NCBI GenBank assembly: GCA_907164885.2
Contig: OU015493.1
Location: 66,238,126-66,302,125 of the forward strand
DNA length: 64,000 nucleotides
Reading direction: 5' to 3'
From: Dolomedes plantarius
Taxonomy: Eukaryota; Arthropoda; Arachnida; Araneae; Dolomedidae
Part shown: positions 22,120 through 34,537 of the stretch, one piece after another
Layout of the letters: each line of letters starts with the position of its first letter
Numbering within the stretch: position 1 is the stretch's first letter
Position numbers and translations under genes: made by a program
The notes under the pieces: model-generated
The model's input: only the letters and a program-made list of their open reading frames with translations
What the model was told of the DNA's origin: nothing
Database searches by the model: none

Positions 22120-23100
22120 TTAATTTCTGACTAACCCATATCATGAAGATATAGAGATTTTCCAAGAATATTTTCTCATTCTATTAGAATTTTACGAACG
22201 ATACATAACCTAACAATCGTGTTCACTGGGTTCTTTACATTAATTCGGTAATCACAAGTTGTTTTCTAAGGGATAATAGTTCATTGCTCATGGCATTTTA
22301 GTTTGCGAGGTATGATTTTTAAAATTTTGCATTGCTTTGTTTACTAAGCGGAAAAATAATCACTCAATACAAATAATTAGTTGTGTATTTTCAACGTAAT
22401 TAAAATACTCAACCAGGCGTGAAGTGGAAGGTCATTTTGGAAACATATCATTACGAAGACCTAAAACATTGGACGGTTTCCGTTCTTGAGAAGGTTTCTG
22501 ATGAAAATATCCCTCTCTGAATGAAAATATCCCCAAGCTGGATAGAAGGGGGGAATTAGATCTAGTTTCCGCGTCCTTGCTAAATCTTAAGTTGTTACCG
22601 TAACCAACTCTTTTCTTGTTTTTCAAAGAAATCGAACCATTGCGTTTCAAGCATCTTGATAATGCATGTCTAAAGTTAAGCAGTGAAACATTGGCAAATG
22701 AGTCAACCGCAAATAACTAGTGTCTATGTACGTAAATTCCCAAACAATTTTTATTTGATTTTTAGGTCAATCAATCCCACTTTGTGTTTAGAAAGTTTTT
22801 ATTGAATTTAAAGTATGTGATTTTGTTTTAATAATGGCGGTATAATTTCTTGAAAATTTAAACCAGAAGCTAAATTTATGCTAGTAATTTCATGTGTGCT
22901 TTTTCACAAACTAGGACAATGACGGTAATAATTGCAGGATAGCATCTTCAACTCAGTTCGTTTGAGAATAAAAAAACGTTACATTTGACTCACGCACAGG
23001 GTTGTTTCATATATGCACTGCTCTATTTGCAATTCACACCTTGAATGCTAATTAATGTAAAAAAAGAAACATTCGAGAATATCGTTACGTTTGCAAAACT
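22120..23100. other. No gene seen upstream of gene 1
   Basis: AT-rich sequence between MITEs and the gene 1 promoter. Chance frames only. Confidence 0.35.
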
Positions 23101-23167
23101 TTCATTGTTAACTCAATACAGAGAAGAAAAGTGATATGTTCACATTTTTCAGTACCCACCAGAGGTC

Positions 23168-23177
23168 TATATAAAAA
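23168..23177 (+). promoter_or_regulatory. Candidate TATA box of gene 1
   Basis: TATATAAAAA lies 237-246 bases upstream of the gene 1 start codon, in a locally GC-richer stretch. A transcription start about 30 bases downstream would give a 5' leader of roughly 210 bases with no further intron needed. This is a position and motif argument only. Confidence 0.4.
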
Positions 23178-23413
23178 CCTCTCAACGGATGATAAAACTC
23201 GTACGGATTCCTTTAAGTGGATTAAACCAGATCCTACTCCGAAATGCGCTAGCGTTAACTTCGCTTCTTTCCCCAAGAAAAAACTATTTTTTGAAAACTT
23301 ATTTCTCTTACTAGACAACCCACTCAAGACTTACGTTTCAAAGAATTCTGAATCTCGATATGAAACTCTTCCAAATTGACTGCAACTTCCTCGTCACCAC
23401 CTGAGACGGGAAA

Positions 23414-23495
23414 ATGGCGAGAGTCGGGCGTATTTTAGGTCTTTTGTTTCTGTATTTGCTTCCCGTGGAATCGAGTTTTATGTTCGTGGATTGCG
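23414..23495 (+). CDS. Gene 1 exon 1: signal peptide
   Basis: The start ATG opens 27 codons: basic MARVGR, a leucine-rich core (LGLLFLYLLPV), a likely cleavage region around VESS, then FMFVDC with the first conserved cysteine. The donor is TGCG|GTAAGT, phase 1. Confidence 0.85.
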
Positions 23496-23782
23496 GTAAG
23501 TACCTTTTTCGTAGAATAGTATTTTTGTTCCTCTTTCGCTCGAATTTCGTATCTGTTCAAAATGTGATAGATTTAAACCAGACGGAAATTTACTGTTTTA
23601 AATGCGATTAAATGCTCAAAATACGAAATCAAGCCCTATCCCGAGAAAATTTTCGCCGAGTTTGTTATCAAATTAATATGCTGCCCGTGTTTACAATCGG
23701 AACATAGTCCCTGTTACTAAATTGGCAACATATATATAATTTTTTTTTATTCAATGAATGAAATAGAAGGGATTATTTAAAA

Positions 23783-23934
23783 CAACGGCGGCTCCAGGGG
23801 GGAGGGGGAGTAGGAGCAATTTCCGCCCCCCCCCCCAAAAAAAAGGTCCGAGGAATTTTTTTTTCCCATTGCCTAAAATTATATAATCGTAGATCTAATA
23901 CTAAATGAGGTTAAATTTAAAGTGAGAGGATGTA

Positions 23935-23985
<51 letters not shown>

Positions 23986-24039
23986 ACCCTAAGAGCCGAC
24001 GTTGCCTCCCCTCAAATCTATGGACTGGAGTCGCCCCTG
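23783..24039. mobile_element. hAT MITE with internal microsatellite, gene 1 intron 1
   Basis: The ends are CAACGGCGGCTCCAGG and CTGGAGTCGCCCCTG. The flanks are ATTTAAAA (23775-23782) and ATTTAAAT (24040-24047). The interior contains a poly-C tract and a (TC)n(AC)n(AT)n array at 23936-23986. Confidence 0.8.
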
Positions 24040-24507
24040 ATTTAAATCACAAAATTAGAAGGAGTAATTTAAATCACTAAATTGACCAATGCAAAATTTT
24101 ATTTTTGAGGTGTATTTCTTGTTCTAATTGTTCATTTATCTCTTTAAAACTGCATCAGTACTTTCCAGGTTAAAGTTTAGAAAGCTTTTTGCTTCTCATT
24201 AACGATACATATAATGAACCAAATACTGCGGATCACTAATTGAAACGTTATTTGAAACTATTCGGCACAGGTTCACGAACGAAACTAAATTTAATACCTT
24301 TTAGCGTATTAATTTTGAGACATAGCTTTCTCCGAAATGACGCAGATGCGTTTGCGAGAGAATTTCTTGGAACGTTTAACTACTAATACAGTAAACAGAA
24401 ATCGATTTCGAAAAAGTCAGGATTGCCAAGTGTGTCTTCACAATCAGGGAATAGGGAAACGAAAAACATTATTCATTCACACCAAAAATTTTATTGCAAT
24501 GAAAATA

Positions 24508-25332
24508 CGGTATTTTTCGGACGATAAGATGCACCTCAAATTTATGGGAGGATTTTTAGAAAAGAATATTTTGTATTTTGTTAGGTATAAAATATATTCA
24601 ATTTCTTATTTAAGAAAGATGAAAAAAATATGATAAAACATATATAATATGTATGATAAATAATATATATATAAAATATATAATACGAGTAAATATATAA
24701 AGTAAGTTGGTGTAACTTCACTCATGGGGTAACTGGGCCATCCCCTCCCAGATTTTTCTTTACATATTAGGTGGAAATTCCACTCTGTTGTGGCAACACT
24801 GGTCTATCTTGCAACAATCTATCTTACATTGCTTATTCTATCTTAATTGCTTTGAAAAATTATTTTTAAATGGAGGTAGAATTTTTTTCTTTTTCTAGAT
24901 ATACAAGCATTGGACCCAGTTACCCAGTCCCAGATTCTGTTGTTTCTTATGCGAAACAAATCTGGGTAGTCCACTTACCCCATTTATCAGGGGAACTGGC
25001 CCCCCTGTATATAAAAATTTGTACAATATTTATATATACTATTTATAAATAATAAAAATCAATATCGTAGCTTAAACAGACTCCTTAAGACTTACTAAAA
25101 TGCATGTCATACAAAGATTTTTGAAAATTATACGTGTTAGTATAATTTTAATGTGTTAAAAGTATAGTACATAAAAAAGTTGAAAATCTATGGCCCAGTT
25201 ACCCCAACTTACCTTATAATAATCATAAAAAATATTCATTTTTTTAATGTTACCTTCAGACCATAACACGCACCCCAATTTTAGGTTGATTTTTTATGTA
25301 AAAAGGCAGGTCTTATGGTCCGAAAAATACGG
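24508..25332. mobile_element. MITE with CGGTATTTTTCGGAC ends, gene 1 intron 1 (interrupted)
   Basis: The inverted ends CGGTATTTTTCGGACGATAA and TTATGGTCCGAAAAATACGG lie between TA dinucleotides. GATGCACC and GGGAGGATTTTTAGAAAAG are shared with the related element at 30155-30424. Another MITE lies inside at 24705-25209. Confidence 0.8.
24705..25209. mobile_element. MITE nested in the element at 24508-25332
   Basis: AGTTGGTGTAACTTCACTCA and the inverse GGCCCAGTTACCCCAACT bound it, with TA on each side. GGGGTAACTGGGCC-type motifs occur near both ends and again internally near 24970. No coding sequence was recognised. Confidence 0.75.
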
Positions 25333-25969
25333 TAATTTCTTTCGCCTTCTGCAAACTAAATGACACTTTGTATCGTTGTATAAGCCCTGTGGTCTAAATA
25401 ACATATCATCTATTAGTATCCAATTTACATCCACTTTTTATAGTTTCATTTTTACCTTTCGTTCTGTTTCAGATTAGCTTAAACATCTGGTTATATGTTT
25501 AGGCTACAGAGGGGAGACCAACGCTTGATAATCCCCTTCGGGATGTCAACGTTTAAAAATAGATTATGTAACAGAAAGAAATCGGTGTTTTTTTTTATTG
25601 GTATACTAGATCCCAAAATGTATTCTGCTCTTAAGATATCTATGTATACAAAGATTATCTTACAGATATGAGTATATCTTGTCATATTAGTTTTTAGGAT
25701 AGTTTTTATTTCACGTTGTATTGCAATTTTCTCTACATATTGCAACCAATTTATTCAGCATAAATAAGACCCACCATGTACAGAAAATTATTCCACTGTT
25801 AGATAAAACTGAATAAAAATATCTCAAATTGATCCTTAAAATGAAAAGATGTCTTTTGAAGTAAGGATAAAATGCAATTTAATTTTTAGAACAAAAATCA
25901 AAATTAGGGTCTCTCTTAATAGGATTGTTCTTTCTCATGATGTCGCATAATTCCCTTATAATGTTTTAG

Positions 25970-26470
25970 CAGGGCCCGATTTAGAAAATTCTTGACTATA
26001 AGCAAAACTCGGGATGGGGGCCCCCTAACACTGATGTGGGCGTAAAATTTCCAAAAAAATTAATCACGAATCATTGCAAAAGTACCATTTTACCAATTGG
26101 CTATTTAAATCATAGAAGCCTAGAACATTATCAAATAACAAAAAGAAATACAACATATTAACTTCATCATTAAAACACCAATACAATGCAACCAGAAAAA
26201 CGTATTAATCCCTTATATACACTATAACATACATATGATGAACTATACATATAACTACAGATATAATGAACCAATCAATCAAATTTGAAAGGATATATAT
26301 AAAAAAAATTGCTATTAAAAAAGGTAAAATAAAAAAAATTGAATTGGGAATTTTTCTTTTTTTTCTTTTAAAATAATTATTATTTTTTTTTTTTGGGGGG
26401 GGGGGGAAGTCCCAACATTCGGGAGCCCCTAGGCCCGGGCCTACCAGGCCTAATGGAAAATCAGAGCCTC
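25970..26470. mobile_element. hAT MITE, gene 1 intron 1
   Basis: TGTTTTAG at 25962-25969 is repeated at 26471-26478. CAGGGCCCGATTTAG at the left matches the inverse of AAAATCAGAGCCTC at the right only roughly. It is related to the element at 21719-22106 (GGGCCCCC, CCTAGGCC motifs). Confidence 0.8.
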
Positions 26471-26479
26471 TGTTTTAGA

Positions 26480-27500
26480 GATAAAGAATTGCACTTGTGT
26501 AAAATAATTTAACCAATTTCTGAAAATGAAATTATTCATTAAAATGTCAGCCATTCTTCAAAATTTTTCTTTATAATTTATTTTAATATAAGTGCATTTC
26601 TTTTTTGGGTGTCATTATCGCAACTAGCGAAAATAAGAGATGAAGCCTTAAAAATAAATTGTATCTAATTTTTCCTCTTTTGTATCTAAGAAATGCCCAT
26701 AGATGGCGCTGACGAACCACTTCTATCACTGGTAAAATCCAAATCAGAGGGGTTCCAAACTATTTCTCTCTCAACAGTACTTAAAAGGACACCCCCCCCC
26801 CCCTTTTACTTTATTTTATGTGAAGAATTAAAATTAAAAAAAAATACTTGAAAGGTATTTTTTTAGCCTTTCACTTTATTGATTTCCATTTAAATGTTCG
26901 CATTTTTAATATTTTGACATACAGTTTTTTTTCTTCTGTAATTAATGTGAAAACAATATTTTCTGACTATTGGCTCATTGGAATACGCTTTTTTAAATTA
27001 GTAGGAATTATCTAACAATGAAATAATTGAACAACAAAAATAAGTCTACCTAATCCTTAAAATAATCCCTACTGTCACTTCTAACAGATCGTCAACAAAA
27101 CAAAAAAATGTTGAATAATATTCCAAAGATTTCTTTGCATTTCGAGAACATCCGTTTTGATTCTATAACACATTGAATAATAGAGCATACAGAGAGTAAG
27201 AACCAATTGATCACAGGTCCTGCCCAGGTCACGTCATTTTAACGACGTCGTCGTCATTTTGTTCCTGAACGTCTGGTGCTTCATTTGGTATAAATTATAT
27301 TGTTCTATATAGTTTTCTCGCTTTGCTGTACTCTCGCTTCGCTTTTGCACAGTAAAATCGAAAATCCCGCCAGCTGCGAAGTGCTGTCAATGATAAGATT
27401 TTTGAACTGAAAAAAAGTTCGTGTGGTAAGACCATAAATGGTGAGGTACGACCATTAAGGTACGACCATAAATGCTGAATCCTACTATGAAACTTTAAAG
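26480..27500. other. Intronic sequence, no gene seen
   Basis: AT-rich sequence with a poly-C run at 26793. No coding or repeat boundary was recognised. Confidence 0.35.
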
Positions 27501-27910
27501 AAGCTGCGCCGAGCAGTCAGATTAGACGGCGTGGGTTACTGTCTTCTTGAGTTTGTCTCTTTCACGACAACGCACGGCCGCACACTGCCGTCCGTACTCT
27601 TGCATTGCTTGAACAGTTTGGTTAGGAAATTTTCGAACAACCACCATACAGTCCCGACCTATTTCCTAGATATTACCATTTGTTTCTCCTCCAAAAGGGA
27701 TTTTTGGACGGTCAGAGTCTACAGAGAAATCAAGAAACAAAAGGCATTGTGAAGGTGTGGCTGAATAGGTTGGCGGCGGCTTTCTCAAGACAGTCTGGAT
27801 GTTGTAGAACTTGCTTCAAGCGTAACTTCATCTCCTTCCCCGTGATTGTTACTGAGTGCTTGACGGACCTGAGATCTCTGAGATTGTTCCATCATTCATA
27901 GGTTGGACCT
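27480..27910 (+). pseudogene. Mariner transposase C-terminal remnant, gene 1 intron 1
   Basis: One frame from about 27560 reads DNARPHTA, LLEQFG, an in-frame stop, then EIFEQPPYSPDLFPRYYHLF and VKVWLNRLAAAF. This is the order of the second catalytic Asp motif, the PPYSPDL motif with the third Asp, and the C-terminal tail of a mariner transposase. The N-terminal half and both transposon ends are not seen. It is a decayed fragment of a different mariner from the one at 15435. Confidence 0.8.
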
Positions 27911-29096
27911 ATAACAGGAAAATCTAGGAAGACTAATTTGTCTGGGTTGTCAGAATCGAATTATTAAACAGAGTTTATGGTACAATTTACAAATGAATGT
28001 AAGATCTCAGTCAAAGGCAAGAGTTTTTAGAAAACTAATGTAATAGAGACCATTAATCGTTAGCTATTTAAAAATTCTGAGCAGCCGCTGCTGCAATGAC
28101 AATAGCATTATAGATGTATTGTCAGGAGCATTCTACTTCCCGAAACAGAAATTCGAAACCCTCACAAGTGAGAATTTTTATGGCACAACACACCGACAAC
28201 ACTGAAATTTGTCGTCATTCCCCATTGGACCTGGAAAATTAATGACTGGGAATGAATGTTGTTCGATCCGTGATCTTTATACATTGTTTATTTTCATTGA
28301 AGAGTTTAGACTTGGAGAACAATAGTAGTAGATAGTTGATGGCCTTCCTCTTATTTTTGAATATGGTGGTCGCAGCAATATCGTATTTATCTGATCATAT
28401 TATCATCTTAATTAATTAGTAACGCAACTTCAAAAGACTTTGTTTACATTTTAGACGGTGATAACCTCTTTATACAAAAACTCTTCTTATGTGTTATGCA
28501 ATTTTACAAGAAAAAATATGTCCCCTGTTAAAAAGCTGGTTGTCAACAAGATTAGTTAGTAGACCATTCAAAAGGAAATCCCACCTTTTCATTCAGCACA
28601 CCTAGACCTAATGTACATCATTTGAGCCTTTGCCATACATTTTAGAAAACGCATTTAAGAACAGATCTTCTTTACCTCTTATGCTTATCTTCCTGAGGAG
28701 ATTGGCAAAATGCTTCTGTGTAATTTACTCAGAAGTTTTCCGAATAGGGTAATTAATGGTGAGTAAAAATCAAACGATGACTATAGTAAGTAATTTATTT
28801 TATTTTCCCTGCTTTTTTATTATTTTGCCTACATTGTACAGATGATTTTGTTTGAAATACTCTCAAATTTTATCAAAAATATTTAAACCTTTTAAGTTAG
28901 AGGTCTCAAGAACAGAAGTGAACCCAAGTTTTGGGGGTATGTTAGATATGCATAAGAATACGTTCTATTTTACTTTTCAAATTCTCAATCCAAACGAAAG
29001 AGGTACTAGCTTGATGAATAAAACCAACGCTCAGTTGTACAAGTCGTATATATTCTTTGATAAGACTAACTTAATGCCCTCTCTCCCGTTTTGTAG
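27910..29096. other. Rest of gene 1 intron 1, no gene seen
   Basis: AT-rich intron ending in a pyrimidine-rich acceptor (CCCTCTCTCCCGTTTTGTAG). An open frame at 28852-29103 ends at the exon border and is not coding. Confidence 0.5.
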
Positions 29097-29313
29097 GTGC
29101 TGAAGATAGCATTATCAAGATGTCCACGTTCAACGTTTCCCCGGACCCCGTGGATATGAAGCTACGTATGATGAATATCAGCGCTCTGGGGGAGATAATC
29201 CGGGACATACCGGACTCTGCCGTCCTGGAAGTCAAGTACTACAAGATTCGACAGGTGTTTGGGATGCAGATGAACATTCCCATTCCATGCATTCTGGGGA
29301 AATACGGATCATG
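29097..29313 (+). CDS. Gene 1 exon 2: N-terminal half of the ML/GM2A domain
   Basis: It is entered in phase 1 and left in phase 2 (TCATG|GTGAGT). It encodes STFNVSPDPVDMKLRMMNIS, the DPV motif plus N-glycosylation sequon, then YYKIRQVFGMQM and IPIPCILGKYGSW/C at the junction. The base composition is visibly more GC-rich than the flanks. Confidence 0.92.
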
Positions 29314-30154
29314 GTGAGTACAGCGATGGATTCTTTTTTTGTGATTGAGTGACGATTCCACTTTTATGAAACGAATCCTCTGTTGAAGGGTTCGGCACGC
29401 AAAAATTTTATTATTTTTTTATTATCTGCGCATTTTGTAATGATTATTTTCTCTGGAAAATGTGCCGTTATATAAAGATCATTATATGCATTACAGAATA
29501 ATGATCTTTATATAACGACAGTACTTTTTTGAAATTTTGTTCGAAATTTTTCAAAATTCAAAATTAAAAGCCCGTTTAGTTTTTGATATGTGTGTTGAAC
29601 TAATAGCTCTGTTTGAATAATATTTTCGCTTTTGTGCGTATTGGAAATGTTTTAAAATAATTAGTCCCCAGGATTAATAAAAATCTTCTTAATTAGTTAT
29701 GTAATCCCTTTAAACTGAAAAAATTATATTTTTAGACCGATTTTTGCTTCAAGGAAAATATTTTTATGATACAAACTCTACACCAATTATCCGAAAACTG
29801 TTTAGTGAGAAAACAGAAGAAAGGAATGCTACATAAACTGCGAAGGACGTGTTTGAGATACGAGCACAGATGACTGTGGTCGAATATTTTGATCTTCGGT
29901 TACAGTTTGAGTGATACGGGAAAATTTCTCACACTGTTAATTACGGAGAGTTATTGGAGTTCAGGAAAGTAAAGTGTGGACCAAGTGGGAACTGTCTTGC
30001 AGAAAAACCGTTTAACTCATCATACCAAAAATTACAGTTATTAATTATATGTAAATTTACAGTCATTTAACTATATGTAACTATATGTAAAGTTTAACAT
30101 GTCAGAGGAAACTATTTCAGAAAGGTTTAGAATATGATAATTTATGAATAAGTA

Positions 30155-30424
30155 CCGTATTTTTCAGACCATAAGACATACCTTTTTGACACAAAAAAAT
30201 AGACTTAAAATTAGGGTGCGTCTAATGGTCTGAAGGTAACACTAAAATAAAATGAATATTTTATTATATATTATATACACTTATTATTTATGTTATATAT
30301 ATATATTTATCATTATTAAGTAAGAATTTGGAAATATTCTCATATATCTAACAAAATACAAAATATTCTTTTCTAAAAACCCTCCCATAATTTTGAGGTG
30401 CGTTTTATGGTCCAAAAAATACGA
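30155..30424. mobile_element. MITE of the CGGTATTTTTCGGAC type, gene 1 intron 2
   Basis: CCGTATTTTTCAGACCATAA and the inverse TTATGGTCCAAAAAATACGA are flanked by TA. It is 270 bases long and related to the larger element at 24508-25332. Confidence 0.8.
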
Positions 30425-31272
30425 TAATTTCTTTATTATACTCAATGTACTACGTATAAGAATAGAACAGAGGGAAAAATCGAATAAATCTGTCAACGTA
30501 ATCCGTAATTTGACTCTAAATCATACACTTTTCATGTTAAAATTAAGCAATATACTTCATGTGTCTTTTTAGAGAATCTTACCAATATTGGTTTTGCAAT
30601 TTTTAACGTCCATTTCATTATGCTGTTGAGGATATTTAAAGCGGTCAATTTATCATTACAGTATTTTCCGCTGCAACGTAACAAAATATAAGATACCTTT
30701 TTTTTTCCAAAAGAAAAAAAATTCAAATTATTTATTATTTTAGATCTTTTAGCTTGTTTTAAAATTTTTAGCTTTTTAAATTTTTACATGATATATATTT
30801 CATAACCCATAACATATCTGGTTAAACATATGATAAAGAGCCCCAAGGTTAGTAAAACTTCATAAAAATTTCAAGGGTTTCATTGAGTATCATTTTAAAG
30901 GTACATTATTCGACAAAAATACTCCTACGTTTAATGTTTTAGCCAATGCGTACCTTTCGTAGGATTTTTTTTTATTTTCTTAAAAATCAACTTATAATAT
31001 TTTACCTGAAATGTTTCCGAATTTTTTTCCCACACTCCCTCTAACATTATTTGCAAATTATTCTGACTTCAGAGAGTTTATATGTATTTTATTAAGTATG
31101 TGGCTGGTTTAATTTATCCAGGTGTGCAGTAATGGCAATAAAATAATTAGAGATAAACTTGATAAAAACATTATTACTTTATTATAGCCAAACATTAAAA
31201 CCACTACTTTGGTTACCTAATAAATAAATGACTAGAATCAGTAAATAATAAAGGTGAACGAATCACCCAACG

Positions 31273-31582
31273 TTAAAAGGCAGGAACATAGGCAAGTCCT
31301 AATCCCTTCAGCTCTCTCTTCTGTGCGGGAAGCTCCTTTTTATGTGCTAGAAATGCACGCGTGCCGTGGGTGTGTCTAGTGTTCAAATTTGCATATTGCA
31401 TTAAAATTTGCACTTCTGCATAAGTATCGCCACAAGTACGAGCGTAAAAATTAGGTGCAATGCTTTTAAGGTACTTGATGCTTTTATACACAACCTTCAT
31501 TTTGAGAGGAACAGCATCATTTATACCAGTAGATAAGGCCTCCATTTCAACTTTGGGATTAAGGTGCCGGACAATTGCAGCA
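31273..31582 (-). CDS. Unrecognised coding-like segment, possible exon or transposon fragment
   Basis: On the minus strand a frame runs about 103 codons from a possible acceptor (GGAGTCAG|T) to a stop. It reads AAIVRHLNPKVEMEALSTGI, then LKMKVVYKSIKYLKSIAP and ends LKGLGLAYVPAF. Codon use looks protein-coding and no stop interrupts it. It starts where a GC-rich, LTR-like segment ends (31585-32165). It may therefore belong to an unidentified retroelement, a processed pseudogene, or an exon of a minus-strand gene inside gene 1 intron 2. I do not recognise the family. Confidence 0.35.
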
Positions 31583-32165
31583 CTGACTCCACATTAAATA
31601 AGATGCAGTCTTATAAAAACTAAATTTATTAAAACTTAACAAAACGACGTATTAAGCAACTCGTTAACACAACATAACAAGAATAAAGCCTCCTGGCTTA
31701 ACATCGGTGCATACGCACCGCACGGCGATCATGACTGCGTACCGGTGCACAGTAGGTTACAATCAGGCGCAATCCTCTCGCCTGCAGGATCGCTCTCGCT
31801 TTTATGGGGAAGGTCGGCAGAAGGTGAACAGGCGAGTTTGCAGATTTGCATATTCTCCTTTCGCTTCTTCACGGCGAGGTGTTCTTCTTCGGCAGCGTTT
31901 TCTACGTCAGCGTTTCGGCTTCGTGGTAGCGTTTTCTACGCCACACAACAAATTCACTTTTCAGTTGTTGTTGTTTATGCCCTCTGGCTGGAATATATTT
32001 CAGACCAGGTCCATATAGAATTTTGGGTCAAGGGGTGCGGCTCCGGTTTATAATGGCGCCACAAGGGTCGGATTCCGACTTAGCCAGGTGCCACCTCAAT
32101 TTTGACCGAGCACACCCAGGGGTGACATCTGGGGGAGATTGTATCTCCCCCATCCACTGATCTCG
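31555..32165 (-). repeat. GC-rich insertion, possibly a solo LTR
   Basis: This block is much more GC-rich than the surrounding intron. Read on the minus strand it has a short hairpin (GGGGGAGATACAATCTCCCCC), a TATA-like CCATAAAAG near 31805 and AATAAA-type signals downstream, in the order expected of an LTR. No matching second copy or target duplication was found, and the boundaries are uncertain. Confidence 0.35.
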
Positions 32166-32666
32166 AAGAAGGACTTTCCGGTCTACGGATTTAACGTGCC
32201 CATATCCGGCCTAGACACGAAACACTTTTCAGTTAAATTACTCAATATAATATTATTCAAGGCTTTATATAGTATAACATAATTCAGAGTTTCGTGCATT
32301 TTGCGTTTTTCTTTGAATTCCTTTTTTGAGAGTTTTAGATAATCTAGTCCTCTAAACATTGGGTTTGTTACTTTTATAAGTGACAAAGAAAGGCTATTTT
32401 TAACGAAAGAAAATTTAAATTGTTTAAGATTACTATAATTTAGGTTAAATTTTGTAGCTAATAAATTGTGATACATGGTCATATATCGTATTTTTCATGG
32501 CTGTATTTTACGCGAGTCATCACCTAGCCTTCACTAAGCTGAGTGAAGATGATGATCAGATCACATGATCAGATATACGGGAGGAGGATCTTTATTATTT
32601 TGAAACAGCTGCTTCTGCTTAGATCATGTTTGTATGATAAGTAATTTGAAAACCTCTTTCCCCCAG

Positions 32667-32835
32667 CACCCTTCCTTTCTGCGAGTACATGAATCGTTTC
32701 CGGTCTCAAGCGTGCCAGTTCTTGGCGGCCAACGGAACGGCCTGCGAATGCCCGCCAAAGGCTGGAAGTTACGGTGGAGAAAACGTGGAGGTAGAGATGG
32801 CCGAGACCTCGACCCTCGGAAGACTCATCGCGAAG
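32667..32835 (+). CDS. Gene 1 exon 3: cysteine-rich middle of the GM2A domain
   Basis: The acceptor is CTCTTTCCCCCAG; it is entered in phase 2 and left in phase 0 (GCGAAG|GTGGG). It encodes CTLPFCEYMNRF, the loop QACQFLAANGTACECPPKAG with three cysteines here plus an NGT sequon, and the strand YGGENVEVEMAE. GM2 activator has the same loop, with cysteines in the same order. Confidence 0.92.
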
Positions 32836-33059
32836 GTGGGTTCACTTTTGGCTCACCTCTGATCCAGAAACGCGAAGTATTGAACGTTGAACAACACCTG
32901 GAGATTCTGTCTCACCCATTCACGGATGTAAATTTTACCTTAACAAATATCGGTAGAAGTTAATACGAATTTTGAGGACGTCCAATGGCCTTTATCGTAA
33001 GGGAGCAAAACTTATAAACCCGAGAGAAAATACATAAAATTAATCTACGTTAGAAGCCC

Positions 33060-33350
33060 ACGATTTACATGTCTGTTTATAGACGTTGGAAATGGGCTTT
33101 TTAAACAATAGGTACCGGTCCAATTAGCCTTCGTGTAGCAAAAAGATAAGCGTAACCAGTGGCGCACCCAGGATTTTTTCTTGTAGGGGGGGGGGAGATG
33201 AACGGATAAAAATATTTATAATGCAAAATCAATATTCATAATGCAATTTCTATTTCTTTGGGGGGGAGCAGGGCCCCTTGCCCCCCCTCCCTGGGTGCGC
33301 CACTGACCGTAGCATTCCAAAGCTAACCCAACAACCAATCAACTAACCAC
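33060..33350. repeat. SINE-B fragment interrupted by a hAT MITE, gene 1 intron 3
   Basis: The flanks of the MITE at 33157-33305 (TTCGTGTAGCAAAAAGATAAG and CCGTAGCATTCCAAAGC) join into the 3' part of the SINE-B family seen near 45300 (TAGTTGCAAAAAGTATGACC, GTAGCACTCCAAACG). Confidence 0.55.
33157..33305. mobile_element. hAT MITE inserted in a SINE-B fragment
   Basis: The ends are CAGTGGCGCACCCAGGATTT and CCCTGGGTGCGCCACTG. The flanks AGCGTAAC and ACCGTAGC match at 6 of 8 positions. G- and C-runs fill the middle. Confidence 0.85.
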
Positions 33351-33841
33351 CCAGAACATTCAAACGTTGTTCACATTGGTTCCGGAATGGAGCGGAGTGT
33401 CAGCGATAAAAATTTTAACCAATCCCAGAGCTCGACAGCAATGACCACGTGATTCATCAAAACAATCATAGTTTATGGCAACAATCTCGGCTCGAACGGA
33501 GGAACGCAAAGCTACTCTGCCATAACAATAGGAACAAGGCTTAAGTAGTAGTACGACCCTATATAATATCATAAACGGTAATTATATATGAAATGTAAAT
33601 TCATATAAGGCGCACTCACATGCTTCCTTGTTTAGCTGGTTTGTAGGGTTGGGAACCACGATGTCTTCTCTGCCGAACAGACACCATGAGCGGATTTTTT
33701 AAGCAATACTTGTTTGGGCGATATTGCGCAGCCGCAATCAATTTTTACAGCATCAAAGTATCAACTGTGGCTACAGGAACCGCTATGACGTCAGGCAGGC
33801 ACCCATTTCCTTCTTGGAACCACATTGCTATTTTCCCCCCT

Positions 33842-34305
33842 TAGTAACCCTATTGGATTCGCTCACTTCAATGTTAACCTATGGAGAAAATGTGTCCAAG
33901 GACTGCTGACTTGGATTTAAAGATATTTTTTTAAAGATTTTAACCAATCCCTCTTTTACTCGTAAGGGGGTAAGTATAGGGGGCAAGGTGTAAAATTTCT
34001 CTATTACCACCGTAATAGAGAAATTTTACACCTTGAGGCATGTTCCTTTTTTTTAAATGCAAATAATATTTTTAAATTTAAATTATTCTGGGAAAAAAAA
34101 TCTGGTTTATTGAGTTTTAAACACTCATAAATTCGTTTGGTGGACGAAATTTATAAAATGAATCCTGCTGCAAGGTGCAGAAAACCCCGGGCTACCTGAT
34201 AATACGATTTTTATTGGATTATTAGCATTTATGTAGCTGTAAATAGTAGACAAATTTTCTCTAAAGCTGTAAATAGTAGACCAATAGGGTTAGTACACAG
34301 CAGCC
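33842..34305. mobile_element. TTAA-target MITE family M, copy 3, gene 1 intron 3
   Basis: The right end GGTTAGTACACAGCAGCC is followed by TTAA (34306-34309). The left end has lost its first bases and starts at TAGTAACCCTATTGGATTCG. The interior contains an additional short inverted repeat (GTGTAAAATTTCTCTATTAC and its inverse at 33990-34035). Confidence 0.8.
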
Positions 34306-34537
34306 TTAAGGGTATAGAATATACTTCGCTTCTGATTACATTTCATGAATAAAATAATTTTGTTAGCAACTGTCACTTCATTGAACAAGGAACAAAAAGC
34401 CGCATACTGATATCCAAAATGGTCATGAAACAATGGTCAAAACCGAATCATCGGTTTCTCATTTCTTGTAATGATTGAGTTACTAGCAGCTTTAAATCAG
34501 CTACTTTTTGCTAATGTGTTTCTTTTTACCGTTGCAG

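Noticed and set aside
31707..32053. Two overlapping plus-strand frames of about 100 codons
   Set aside because: They lie in the GC-rich LTR-like block, have low-complexity Ser/Arg content and no splice or start context.
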